Below are positions 1 through 7,080 of a stretch of DNA of 7,162 nucleotides, one piece after another. Location of the stretch: assembly GCA_003222455.1 (NCBI GenBank), contig QHWF01000335.1:1-7162 (forward strand), given 5' to 3'. Every line of letters begins with the position of its first letter. The stretch's first letter is position 1. Under the pieces are notes generated by a model. It saw only the letters and a list, made by a program, of their open reading frames with translations. It was not told where the DNA came from and ran no database searches. The position numbers and the translations under genes were made by a program. The stretch comes from Acidobacteriota bacterium. GTDB lineage: Bacteria; Acidobacteriota; Vicinamibacteria; Vicinamibacterales; CAVVIG01.

Positions 1-256
1 CGTCATAAGTGGCCATGCCGACGCTTTTGACCGACGGTTCGTTGTTGTCGCCGGGATTGATTTCGTACCATTTCTCGACACGTGTGGCACCATTCCAGCC
101 TTCGTCCGAGAGATCACCGTCGATGGTGATAGGACCCGTCGCGCGGGAGATGTGAATCGTGTCGCCGGCCAGCGAGGACTGCGGAAAGGCGGGCGACACG
201 GCGGAGACCGTGGCTAGCCCGGCTATTGCATACACGGTTAGGCATGGCCCGGCCAT
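1..256 (-). CDS. Secreted CBM9-like (DUF5916-type) protein, N-terminal fragment
   Basis: An open frame starts at ATG 256-254 on the minus strand and runs off the left edge after 85 codons. An in-frame TGA at 274-272 makes this the first ATG. Residues 1 to about 26 are hydrophobic and small-residue rich (LTVYAIAGLATVSAVSPAFPQ), consistent with an export signal, although its n-region has no Lys or Arg, which is odd. Residues 43-65 (ITIDGDLSDEGWNGATRVEK followed by WYE) match the opening strand of the carbohydrate-binding family 9-like domain: a TIDG(D/K)L..E.W....V pattern, then an acidic, Asn-rich loop and 'ATYD' at the window edge. In Acidobacteria and Bacteroidetes this domain commonly opens large secreted DUF5916 proteins of unknown function, which end in an outer-membrane-barrel-like part. 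The domain call rests on this short motif; full length and function cannot be seen. No clear Shine-Dalgarno precedes the ATG. The gene is transcribed divergently from lepA. Confidence 0.72.
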   Translation of the reverse strand, partial: MAGPCLTVYAIAGLATVSAVSPAFPQSSLAGDTIHISRATGPITIDGDLSDEGWNGATRVEKWYEINPGDNNEPSVKSVGMATYD

Positions 257-520
257 CGAATCGTTAGACGATCATCTTACGCATCTGTTCGAAGGCACCA
301 GGGTGCTGACCGCGGACACGCTGCAGGTGTCGGCCGACACAGTCATGCACGACTGGCGGCTGACCAGGGTGTGGCCGCTGAAGGAACGGCGCGGAAATCC
401 GCGATCAGAATCGGAAGAAGTCGCGAGCCAATGTCGCCAGGTCTTGCCAGCAGGTTGCGAGGCGATTCGCGACCGTGTCGGGCTTTGTCATAAAATGAGA
501 GGTTCGAGTGACTCAACTGA
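257..520. other. Divergent intergenic region between the CBM9-like gene and lepA
   Basis: These 264 bp separate two divergent genes, so promoters for both should lie here. No convincing -35/-10 pair was found. TAAAAT at 491-496 could be a -10 for lepA, but no good -35 sits 16-18 bp upstream of it. GAGAGG at 497-502 is the only purine-rich Shine-Dalgarno-like stretch before lepA, and at 18 nt from the ATG it is too far to be typical. A perfect 6-bp-arm palindrome, CGCGGA-AA-TCCGCG, lies at 390-403 and could be an operator or a chance hairpin. No gene was recognised here. Confidence 0.5.
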
Positions 521-2355
<1,835 letters not shown>

Positions 2356-2360
2356 AAAAG

Positions 2361-2450
2361 TCTCAAGTCTGAAGTCTCAAGTCTGAACCGTCTCAAGTGT
2401 GAAGTCTGAAGCCGAAATCTGAAATCTGAAGTCTGAAATCTGAAATCTGA
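2361..2450 (+). repeat. 7-bp tandem repeat array between lepA and lepB
   Basis: About 12-13 degenerate heptamers in a row with consensus TCTGAAG, varying to TCTCAAG, TCTGAAA and TGTGAAG. The register slips by 2 bp at 2389-2390 and by one missing base at 2412-2417. The array fills nearly the whole lepA-lepB gap, starting 5 bp after the lepA stop, and the last unit runs into the GTG at 2451. It encodes nothing in a constant frame and has no strong self-complementarity. Slippage-generated arrays of this kind are typical of repeat-rich acidobacterial intergenic DNA, from general knowledge. Confidence 0.9.
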
Positions 2451-2465
2451 GTGGCTCCTGGGACC

Positions 2466-3170
2466 ATGGCTGAGAGCTTCAAAAAATCAATCGTTCGCGA
2501 ATACTTCGAGTCCATCGTCATCGCAGTCATCCTGGCGCTCTTCATCCGCACGTTCGTCGTGCAGGCCTTCAAGATCCCGACCGGATCGATGGAGGAGAAC
2601 CTGCTGATTGGCGATCACCTGCTGGTGAACAAGTTCGTCTTCGGTCCGACGGCGTCGCGGTCCGAACGTGCCGTGCTGCCGGTTGGCACGCTCGCGCGCG
2701 GCGACGTCGTGGTGTTCAAGTACCCGGTCGAGCCCGACCGCGACTTCATCAAGCGCGTCATCGGACTCCCGGGCGAGACCATCGAAGTGAAAGAGAAGAA
2801 GGTGTACATCAACGGGAAACCGTTCGAGGAGCCGTACGTCCACTTTCTGGCGCCGCCCGCGGCGCAGTCGGAGCTGCACGAGGTGACGTCGTTCGACGTG
2901 CGCGAACGGTATGGCCCCGTGACGGTGCCGGCGAACCAGTATTTCGTCATGGGCGACAATCGCGACAACTCGCAGGACAGCCGCTACTGGGGGTTCCTGC
3001 CGCGCGAGAACGTGAAGGGCAAGGCGCTGATCATCTACTGGTCGTACGAGGCGGAGCGGGAGGACTATCAGGACGAGGGCGCCGGCGCGACGTTGAAGGG
3101 CCTGGTCTCGGTGTTCGCGCATTTCTTCACGCGCACACGCTGGGATCGGATGCTGCACCAGATCCACTGA
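2466..3170 (+). CDS. lepB: Signal peptidase I
   Basis: This is the membrane-bound type I signal peptidase (S26 family, Ser/Lys dyad), which removes signal peptides from Sec and Tat substrates on the outer face of the cytoplasmic membrane. From ATG 2466 it has 234 residues. One N-terminal membrane segment (about 16-35, ESIVIAVILALFIRTFVVQA) is followed by the catalytic serine in box B (PTGSMEENLLIGD, Ser41) and the catalytic lysine in box D (RDFIKRVIGLPGE, Lys96). Box E, GDNRDNSQDSRYWGF, starts near residue 163. All active-site boxes are present, so it should be functional. A GTG at 2451 would add five residues, but it begins inside the last heptamer of the repeat array. ATG 2466 gives the more usual N-terminus (MAESFKKSIVREYFES); no strong Shine-Dalgarno supports either start. 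The gene lies 110 bp after lepA and 2 bp before the next gene, suggesting a shared transcript. The 7-bp array could separate it from lepA expression, though this is not shown. Confidence 0.95.
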   Translation: MAESFKKSIVREYFESIVIAVILALFIRTFVVQAFKIPTGSMEENLLIGDHLLVNKFVFGPTASRSERAVLPVGTLARGDVVVFKYPVEPDRDFIKRVIGLPGETIEVKEKKVYINGKPFEEPYVHFLAPPAAQSELHEVTSFDVRERYGPVTVPANQYFVMGDNRDNSQDSRYWGFLPRENVKGKALIIYWSYEAEREDYQDEGAGATLKGLVSVFAHFFTRTRWDRMLHQIH

Positions 3171-3172
3171 GC

Positions 3173-3520
3173 GTGATCAAAGCTGCTCTGCGCCTGGCGA
3201 TCGTGGCGGTTCTCGCGAATGGGACCTGGCGCGTCGGGATGGCGTACGCGAAGCACTATCGCTTCACCGACGCGGTCACGCAGACGACGCAGTTCCGCGG
3301 CACCAAGTCGGACGAAGAAGTTCGCGATCGCGTGTTCGAGGTGGCTGCCGCTCACGACATTCCAGTCACGGACGCGAACCTGACCGTCACGCGGCAGCAG
3401 CTTCACACGATCGTCCGCGGCGCCTACAAGCGTCCCATCGATCTGCTCCCGGGATTCACCTACCAGTGGCCGTTCACCGTTGACATCGATACGTTCGTTG
3501 TCGAGGCGGGCCGGGACTGA
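3173..3520 (+). CDS. Small membrane-anchored protein, DUF4845-like
   Basis: A 115-residue protein starts at GTG 3173, only 2 bp after the lepB stop and without its own Shine-Dalgarno, so translation is probably coupled to lepB. Residues 4-16 (AALRLAIVAVLAN) form a short hydrophobic segment after a single Lys, consistent with a signal anchor. The rest, with a helical SDEEVRDRVFEVAAAHDIPV stretch (46-65) followed by beta-like TVTRQQLHTIVRGAYKR and WPFTVDIDTFVV near the C-terminus, should lie outside the membrane. This layout and the position right after lepB resemble DUF4845 proteins, which follow lepB in many Proteobacteria. The resemblance is architectural and from memory, not a proven homology. 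No catalytic residues are recognisable. A link to signal peptide processing or envelope export is a guess from gene order. Confidence 0.75.
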   Translation: MIKAALRLAIVAVLANGTWRVGMAYAKHYRFTDAVTQTTQFRGTKSDEEVRDRVFEVAAAHDIPVTDANLTVTRQQLHTIVRGAYKRPIDLLPGFTYQWPFTVDIDTFVVEAGRD

Positions 3521-3527
3521 AATGGAA

Positions 3528-3680
3528 CTGACGCTCCAGGGTGCTTCTGACGCTGCAAGGTGCTTTGCACTGACGTTGAGGGTGCTTTGAGCTGACGCTG
3601 CAGCGTGCTCGGAACTGACGCTGCAAGGTGCTTTGCGCTGACGCTTCAAAGTGCTCGGAACTCATGCCGCTGCGTGCAGT
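3528..3680 (+). repeat. 23-bp tandem repeat array downstream of lepB operon
   Basis: Units begin with CTGACG at 3528, 3547, 3570, 3592, 3615 and 3638, with a decayed unit (CTCATGCCG) at 3661. Spacings are 19, 23, 22, 23, 23 and 23 bp. The consensus reads approximately CTGACGCTGCAAGGTGCTTT followed by GCR. Units differ by several substitutions, and alternate ones end in GCTTTGNN or GCTCGGAA, which hints at a higher-order 46-bp period. The array has no spacers of constant length between exact repeats, so it is not a CRISPR. It fills the left half of the gap between two convergent genes. Confidence 0.9.
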
Positions 3681-3700
3681 AAAACGAATCCCGCGACTTT

Positions 3701-3781
3701 CAACGATCAACGCGGAACGCGCAGAGCCCGCTGAGCGAACCCAAAGTTCTGCGAGTTCCGCGAGTTCTGCGTTGATCGTTG
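3701..3781. repeat. Dispersed palindromic repeat, copy 1 (between convergent genes)
   Basis: Perfect 13-bp inverted arms, CAACGATCAACGC at 3701-3713 and its complement at 3769-3781, enclose a 55-bp loop that continues to pair imperfectly and is built of short CGCAGA/GCGGAAC-like modules. On the minus strand, 3779-3748 matches 6306-6337 at 31 of 32 positions, so this is a repeated element rather than a chance hairpin. It sits between the ends of two convergent transcription units and could act as a bidirectional transcription or RNA 3'-end barrier. There is no T-tract, so it is not a classical terminator. Confidence 0.85.
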
Positions 3782-3803
3782 GGATGAACGATCGAATGGA
3801 GGC

Positions 3804-4427
3804 TCAGCCTGCAGCGAGTGCCGCTTCGGCGGCTTCGGCCGCTGTCGTGGCGGCGCCGGTCAGACGATCGACTTCAGCAGCCACGGCGCTCGTGTACGTG
3901 GCGTCGTGAACGCTGGCGAGATTGATGTCCACGTTCAGGCGTGCGCCGCGCAGGCCGCAGCGCAGCAGCGCGACCGCGACGCCGACGTCGCTCGACGCGC
4001 CTGGATGGCCGTGCGCGGCCACGGCCGGCGCCGCTTCCAGCGCGCGCGCGGACAGGCGCATCACCTGCAGAGGGACGTCGATCGCTCCGCGCAGGGCGCG
4101 CTGAATCGCGGTTTTTCGCACCGACTTCTCTTCATCCGTGCCTCTTGCGAGCTTATACGCGGCGACGACCCGATCGTAGGCGACCCGGTCCGCATCGATC
4201 GCCGCGGTGAGCTGCTGCCGAGTCTCTGTCAGCGAGCCGATGGCGGCAGCGAGCGCCTGCCGATCCGCATCCGATCCCGACCTCGTCTTCGGCAGTCCGG
4301 CCACCATCGTCAGCAACGCAGCGCCGACCGCCGACGCCAGCGCCGCGGCCGATCCGCCGCCAGGGGTCGGATCCGACGAACTGAACGCGGTGAGCAGATC
4401 GCGGACCGATCCGTCGATTAGAGACAT
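3804..4427 (-). CDS. Formimidoyl-tetrahydrofolate cyclodeaminase / methenyl-THF cyclohydrolase family protein (FTCD_C)
   Basis: This 207-residue, mostly helical cytosolic protein carries the signature of the FTCD_C (cyclodeaminase/cyclohydrolase) family: DPTPGGGSAAALASAVGAAL at 19-38, then SSDVGVA at about 145-151 and LNVDINLASVHD at about 164-175. Family members convert 5-formimino-THF to 5,10-methenyl-THF and ammonia, or hydrolyse methenyl-THF. Lying downstream of hutI on the same strand, it most likely recycles the formimino group released by histidine breakdown. No formiminotransferase domain is attached, so that activity must come from another protein. Two in-frame ATGs exist. AGGAAGG at 4443-4437 directly abuts the upper ATG (4436) but lies 9 nt before the ATG at 4427, so 4427 is chosen. 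The C-terminal tail is Ala-rich (AATTAAEAAEAALAAG). Length is normal for single-domain members (about 200-210). A separate symbol is not given because ftcD and fchA cannot be told apart here. Confidence 0.9.
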   Translation of the reverse strand: MSLIDGSVRDLLTAFSSSDPTPGGGSAAALASAVGAALLTMVAGLPKTRSGSDADRQALAAAIGSLTETRQQLTAAIDADRVAYDRVVAAYKLARGTDEEKSVRKTAIQRALRGAIDVPLQVMRLSARALEAAPAVAAHGHPGASSDVGVAVALLRCGLRGARLNVDINLASVHDATYTSAVAAEVDRLTGAATTAAEAAEAALAAG

Positions 4428-4436
4428 CGCACGCAT

Positions 4437-4443
4437 CCTTCCT
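4437..4443 (-). promoter_or_regulatory. Ribosome binding site that decides the cyclodeaminase start
   Basis: On the minus strand this reads AGGAAGG, a strong Shine-Dalgarno. It touches the ATG at 4436 with no spacer but stands 9 nt before the ATG at 4427, which favours 4427 as the initiation codon. It is the clearest ribosome binding site in the window. Confidence 0.8.
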
Positions 4444-4465
4444 GGCGCTCGATAGTGTTTCTGAT

Positions 4466-4645
4466 GTAGTGCGGACCTTCAGGTCCGCCCGTTGGCGGGC
4501 CTGAAGGGCCTGTGAAGAAATCAACTGGTAGCGCAGCCCTTTAGGGTCCTTTAGGGCTGCCCCGCGGCCGTGATGCAGGCCTGAAGGCCTGCGCTACGAC
4601 AGGCCGCCGGCCGATTTCTTCACAGGCCCTGAAGGCCTGCACTAC
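4466..4645. repeat. REP/BIME-like cluster of four GTAG-headed palindromes
   Basis: Four related hairpin units each start with GTAG and then an imperfect palindrome. The plus-strand units are 4466-4488 (stem GCGGACCT/AGGTCCGC) and 4528-4560 (stem GCAGCCCT/AGGGCTGC, with an extra CCTTTAGGGT-like 10-bp duplication). The minus-strand units are 4597-4575 (stem GCAGGCCT/AGGCCTGC) and 4645-4623 (arms CAGGCC/GGCCTG). The pairs are mirror images: GTAGTGC outside and GTAGCGCAG inside on both sides. A 17-bp exact inverted repeat, GGGCCTGTGAAGAAATC at 4506-4522 and its complement at 4613-4629, lies between the outer and inner units. A 5' GTAG tetranucleotide followed by a hairpin is the hallmark of REP sequences mobilised by RAYT (TnpA-REP) enzymes, and mixed orientations are typical of BIMEs. 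The outer minus-strand head contributes the TAG stop of hutI. The cluster also contains most of the hutI-cyclodeaminase spacer. Confidence 0.85.
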
Positions 4646-5949
4646 GTATCGATTGAACGCCGGTACGGCCGATCATTCACGAACGTTGCAACGCCCACCG
4701 CCGGTGCCACGACCCTGCCGTTCTTGACGACTGCACGAATGGTGTCCGCTCCGACGCGAATCAAGTCGATTGCCGGGCCGTTGACAATCACCGCATCCAT
4801 CTGTCTGCCCGCTTCGAGGCTGCCGATCCGATCGTGCCGATCGATCGCGTACGCCGCGTTGATCGTCGCGGCGACGAGCGATTCCTCGAAGGTGAGCCCC
4901 ATGCCGAAGCAGGCGAGCGCCATCGCAAACGGCATCGAGGGCGAGAAGCCGCCGCCGGGATTCACGTCGGTTCCAAGAGCCACCGCGACACCGTGCGCGA
5001 TCAGGAGGCGGCCGGGCGCGAAGCGTCCGAGCTTCAGGTAGAACGACGCAATGGGCAGCAGCGTTGCGACGACGCCGGCTTTCGCCAGCGCGTCGGCGCC
5101 TTCGCTGTCGACGAACAGCAGATGATCGGCCGATCGGACATGAAGATCGGCGGCCACCTGCCAGCCGCCGCTCGCCCCGAGCTCGTCGGCGTGGATTCGC
5201 AGCTTCAGTCCGGCGGCACGCGCCGCCGCGAGGATCGCGCGCGACTCGAGCGGCGTGAACACGCCCTGTTCGCAGAACACATCACACCATTCTGCCAGGT
5301 TCTCGCGTGCGACCGCCTGCAGCATGTCGCCGGTCAGCAGATCGACGTAACCGCGGCGGTCGTCGCGGTACTCGAGCGGGATCTCATGAGCGCCCAGGAA
5401 GGTCGGTGCGATTTCGATGTCGTGCTCGCGGGCGAGGCGGGACAGGACTCGCAACTGTTTGAGCTCGGAGTCGATGGTGAGGCCGTATCCACTCTTCGCT
5501 TCACAGGTCGTCGTGCCGCAGCGCAGCATCTCATCGAGACGCCGGCGCGTGTCGGCCGCGATCTCCTCCTCGGTCGCGGCACGGGTGGCGGCGACAGTCC
5601 TCAGGATGCCGCCGCCCTCGCCGGCGATCTGCGCGTAGGATGCACCCGCCAACCGGCGCCGGAGCTCGTGGCGCCGATCGCCGCAGAACACGACGTGCGT
5701 GTGCGCATCAACGAAACCGGGCACAACGGCGCCGCCGTGTGCGTCGACCATGATCGCGTCCGGCATCAGCTCGACGTCGTGCTCGAGGTCCTTGTGAGAT
5801 CCGACGAAGACGATGCGGCCGTGTCGCGCGGCGATCGCGCCGGCGGGCAGCGAGCCGGCGTCGGCTTGTGCCGGCCCGCGGCGCGGGGCCGGGCCCGCGC
5901 ACGTCAGCACTTCGGACGTGTTGTGGATGAGAAAATCGGCGAGCAACAC
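4642..5949 (-). CDS. hutI: Imidazolonepropionase
   Basis: HutI (amidohydrolase superfamily) hydrolyses 4-imidazolone-5-propanoate to N-formimino-L-glutamate, the third step of histidine degradation, in the cytosol. The 435-residue frame shows VDAHTHVVF (metal ligands His83 and His85), SGYGL at about 153-157, FLGAHEIP at about 184-191, HADE at 253-256 (ligand His253, catalytic Glu256), SADHL with His276, and GTDVNPGG with Asp328. The last part (NAAYAIDRHDRIGSLEAGRQ) returns to the usual C-terminal composite-domain strand, VKNGRVV. All expected active-site residues are present. The GTG start at 5949-5947 comes 1 nt after the yggU stop, so translational coupling is likely; no better start is near. 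The protein is somewhat longer than the typical 400-410 residues because of an Ala/Pro/Gly-rich insert (about 18-38) and an extra C-terminal tail. The tail ends at a TAG formed by the GTAG head of the REP-like cluster, suggesting that insertion replaced the native end of the gene. Confidence 0.95.
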   Translation of the reverse strand: MLLADFLIHNTSEVLTCAGPAPRRGPAQADAGSLPAGAIAARHGRIVFVGSHKDLEHDVELMPDAIMVDAHGGAVVPGFVDAHTHVVFCGDRRHELRRRLAGASYAQIAGEGGGILRTVAATRAATEEEIAADTRRRLDEMLRCGTTTCEAKSGYGLTIDSELKQLRVLSRLAREHDIEIAPTFLGAHEIPLEYRDDRRGYVDLLTGDMLQAVARENLAEWCDVFCEQGVFTPLESRAILAAARAAGLKLRIHADELGASGGWQVAADLHVRSADHLLFVDSEGADALAKAGVVATLLPIASFYLKLGRFAPGRLLIAHGVAVALGTDVNPGGGFSPSMPFAMALACFGMGLTFEESLVAATINAAYAIDRHDRIGSLEAGRQMDAVIVNGPAIDLIRVGADTIRAVVKNGRVVAPAVGVATFVNDRPYRRSIDT

Positions 5950-5950
5950 G

Positions 5951-6241
5951 TCATTTTACAATCGCCGCGTGGATCTGATCCGGCGTGACGCCGTCGATGG
6001 CGAGGCGTTTGTGACGGCTGGACTCGCCGCCGACGAGGCGGATCGCCCGCCGCGGCACGCGGCACGTGGCGGCCATCAGCTCGATGAGCGCGTCGTTCGC
6101 CGCGCCCTCCACGGGTGGAGCGGCCACGCGGACCAGGAGAGCATTGTCGCGGATGCCGGAGATTTCGGTCTTGCGTGATCGCGGGATCAGACGGACGTTC
6201 AGTTCAACGCCTGTCGGTGTCGGACGGACCACAGCGCTCAC
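5951..6241 (-). CDS. DUF167 / YggU family protein
   Basis: From GTG 6241 this is a 96-residue protein, the same length as E. coli YggU. It has the family pattern: an N-terminal strand (GVELNVRLIPRSRKTEISGI), then VRVAAPPVEGAANDALIELM, a basic linker (CRVPRRAIRLVGGESSRHKR) and LAIDGVTPDQI near the C-terminus. DUF167 proteins are small alpha/beta proteins of unknown biochemical role, often coded next to yggT or divIVA, as here. The frame stays open upstream to a TTG at 6313 inside the palindromic repeat, with an ATG at 6283. That 24-residue extension (including FFCPGCVLC) is not part of the known family and has no ribosome binding site. GTG 6241, preceded by the weak TAAGA, is preferred. The stop is 1 nt from the hutI start, so the two genes are almost certainly cotranscribed. 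Confidence 0.87.
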   Translation of the reverse strand: MSAVVRPTPTGVELNVRLIPRSRKTEISGIRDNALLVRVAAPPVEGAANDALIELMAATCRVPRRAIRLVGGESSRHKRLAIDGVTPDQIHAAIVK

Positions 6242-6305
6242 GATCTTACGCAGACACAGGACGCAGCCTGGACAGAAGAACATCGCCACGGGCTGCTCGC
6301 ACACG

Positions 6306-6379
6306 ACGATCAACGCAGAACTCGCGGAACCCGCAGAGAAAACGGTTTTGTTCTGCGAGCTCTGCGGTTTCTGCGTTGA
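6306..6379. repeat. Dispersed palindromic repeat, copy 2 (between divIVA and yggU)
   Basis: Inverted arms TCAACGCAGAA (6310-6320) and TTCTGCGTTGA (6369-6379) enclose further partly paired modules (CGCGGAACCCGCAGAG against CTCTGCGGTTTC) around a short AAAACGGTTTT centre. Positions 6306-6337 match copy 1 (complement of 3748-3779) at 31 of 32 bases, so the two copies lie in opposite orientation. The element sits between divIVA and yggU on the transcribed strand and could form a long RNA hairpin separating their expression. Confidence 0.85.
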
Positions 6380-6419
6380 ATGTCGTGCCGTGTGGCGGCA
6401 TCGTTAGTCGGACACGCCC

Positions 6420-6907
6420 CTAGGCGCGCTGCAGTTCGTGCGCTTCGTTGTCGAGCGCGACGCGCTCGACAATCCGAGGCCGCTGGAGGACATTCTCGTC
6501 GCGATCGCGGCCTTCCAGCTCGCGCACGTAGTCGAGCGTATTGCGCAGGGTCTGGATGGTCGCTTCGATTGAGGTCTCGGCGTCGCGGCGTTTGAGCTTG
6601 AGGCCGTCGATCTCGCGCCCGCGTCACGAATGATGCGCTGGGCTTCCTCCTGCGCGTGCGCCTTGATGTCGTCGGCCAGCCGCTGCGCCGCGATCAACGT
6701 GCTCTTCAGGCTGCGCTCGCTCTCGCGATGTTCGTTGAGCAGCGCTTCAAGATGGACATTTTCCTGGCGGAGCCGGTCGGTTTCGCGAAGGGCCGCTTCG
6801 TAGTCGTCGGCGGCGGCCACGAGGAATGCGGTGACCTCGGTCTGGTCGAAGCCGCGGAGCCCCCTGCTGAACTTCTGCTGTCTCAGGTCGAGTGGGCTGA
6901 CGTTCAT
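6420..6907 (-). pseudogene. divIVA: DivIVA-family coiled-coil protein, frameshifted
   Basis: DivIVA proteins bind curved membrane at poles and septa and act as scaffolds for division or polar growth. From ATG 6907 the first frame reads MNVSPLDLRQQKFSRGLRGF then DQTEVTAFLVAAADDYE, the membrane-binding N-terminal domain, then a coiled coil to ...EEAQRIIRDAGA (about residue 98). It then becomes Ser/Arg/Ala-rich nonsense ending at 6404. A different frame, open from about 6623, continues the coil as REIDGLKLKRRDAETSIEAT, IQTLRNTLDYVRELEGRDRD and ...HELQRA, ending at TAG 6422-6420. The two halves join near 6612-6620. In B. subtilis DivIVA about 20 residues lie between the matching REA and EIEELK motifs (from memory). 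Only about 3 remain here, so roughly 50 bp (a number one more than a multiple of three) seem to be missing. The spacing also agrees with a natural break in the coil. Genes downstream are yggU and hutI. No clear ribosome binding site is seen. Real mutation and assembly error are both possible. Confidence 0.85.
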
Positions 6908-6950
6908 AACTCGGCTTATCGGCCAATCGGCTCCATGTCGACAGAGTCGA

Positions 6951-7080
6951 GGGTCTGACCTCTGGGTCCGACCCCTGGCTCTGACCGCTGGATTTGACCC
7001 CGGCGTCTGACCCCTGGGTCTGACCCTTGGCTCTGACCCCGGAGTCTGCCCCTAACTCTGAGCCCCCGGGTCTGACGCTT
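6951..7080 (+). repeat. 13-bp tandem array of small palindromes upstream of divIVA
   Basis: Exactly ten consecutive 13-bp units, consensus GGGTCTGACCCCT, fill 6951-7080 with no length change but with substitutions (for example GGATTTGACCCCG and ACTCTGAGCCCCC). The core GGGTC-T-GACCC is itself a 5-bp-arm palindrome. The array starts 44 bp upstream of the divIVA ATG, within or over its expected promoter region. The period is not a multiple of three, and no gene was recognised in it. Similar GGGTCTGACCCC motifs are, to my recollection, common in acidobacterial intergenic DNA. Confidence 0.92.

Noticed and set aside
420..473. Inverted GTCGCGA/TCGCGAC pair upstream of lepA
   Set aside because: Seven-base arms 40 bp apart are expected by chance in GC-rich DNA.
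3528..3680. CRISPR array
   Set aside because: The units are contiguous and degenerate with no spacers, and no cas genes are present.
3701..3781. Rho-independent terminator
   Set aside because: The hairpin has no following T-tract on either strand and matches a second copy elsewhere, so it is annotated as a dispersed repeat.
4834..5988. A 384-codon open frame on the plus strand opposite hutI
   Set aside because: HutI on the other strand has all catalytic motifs; the antisense frame matches no family and is a composition effect.
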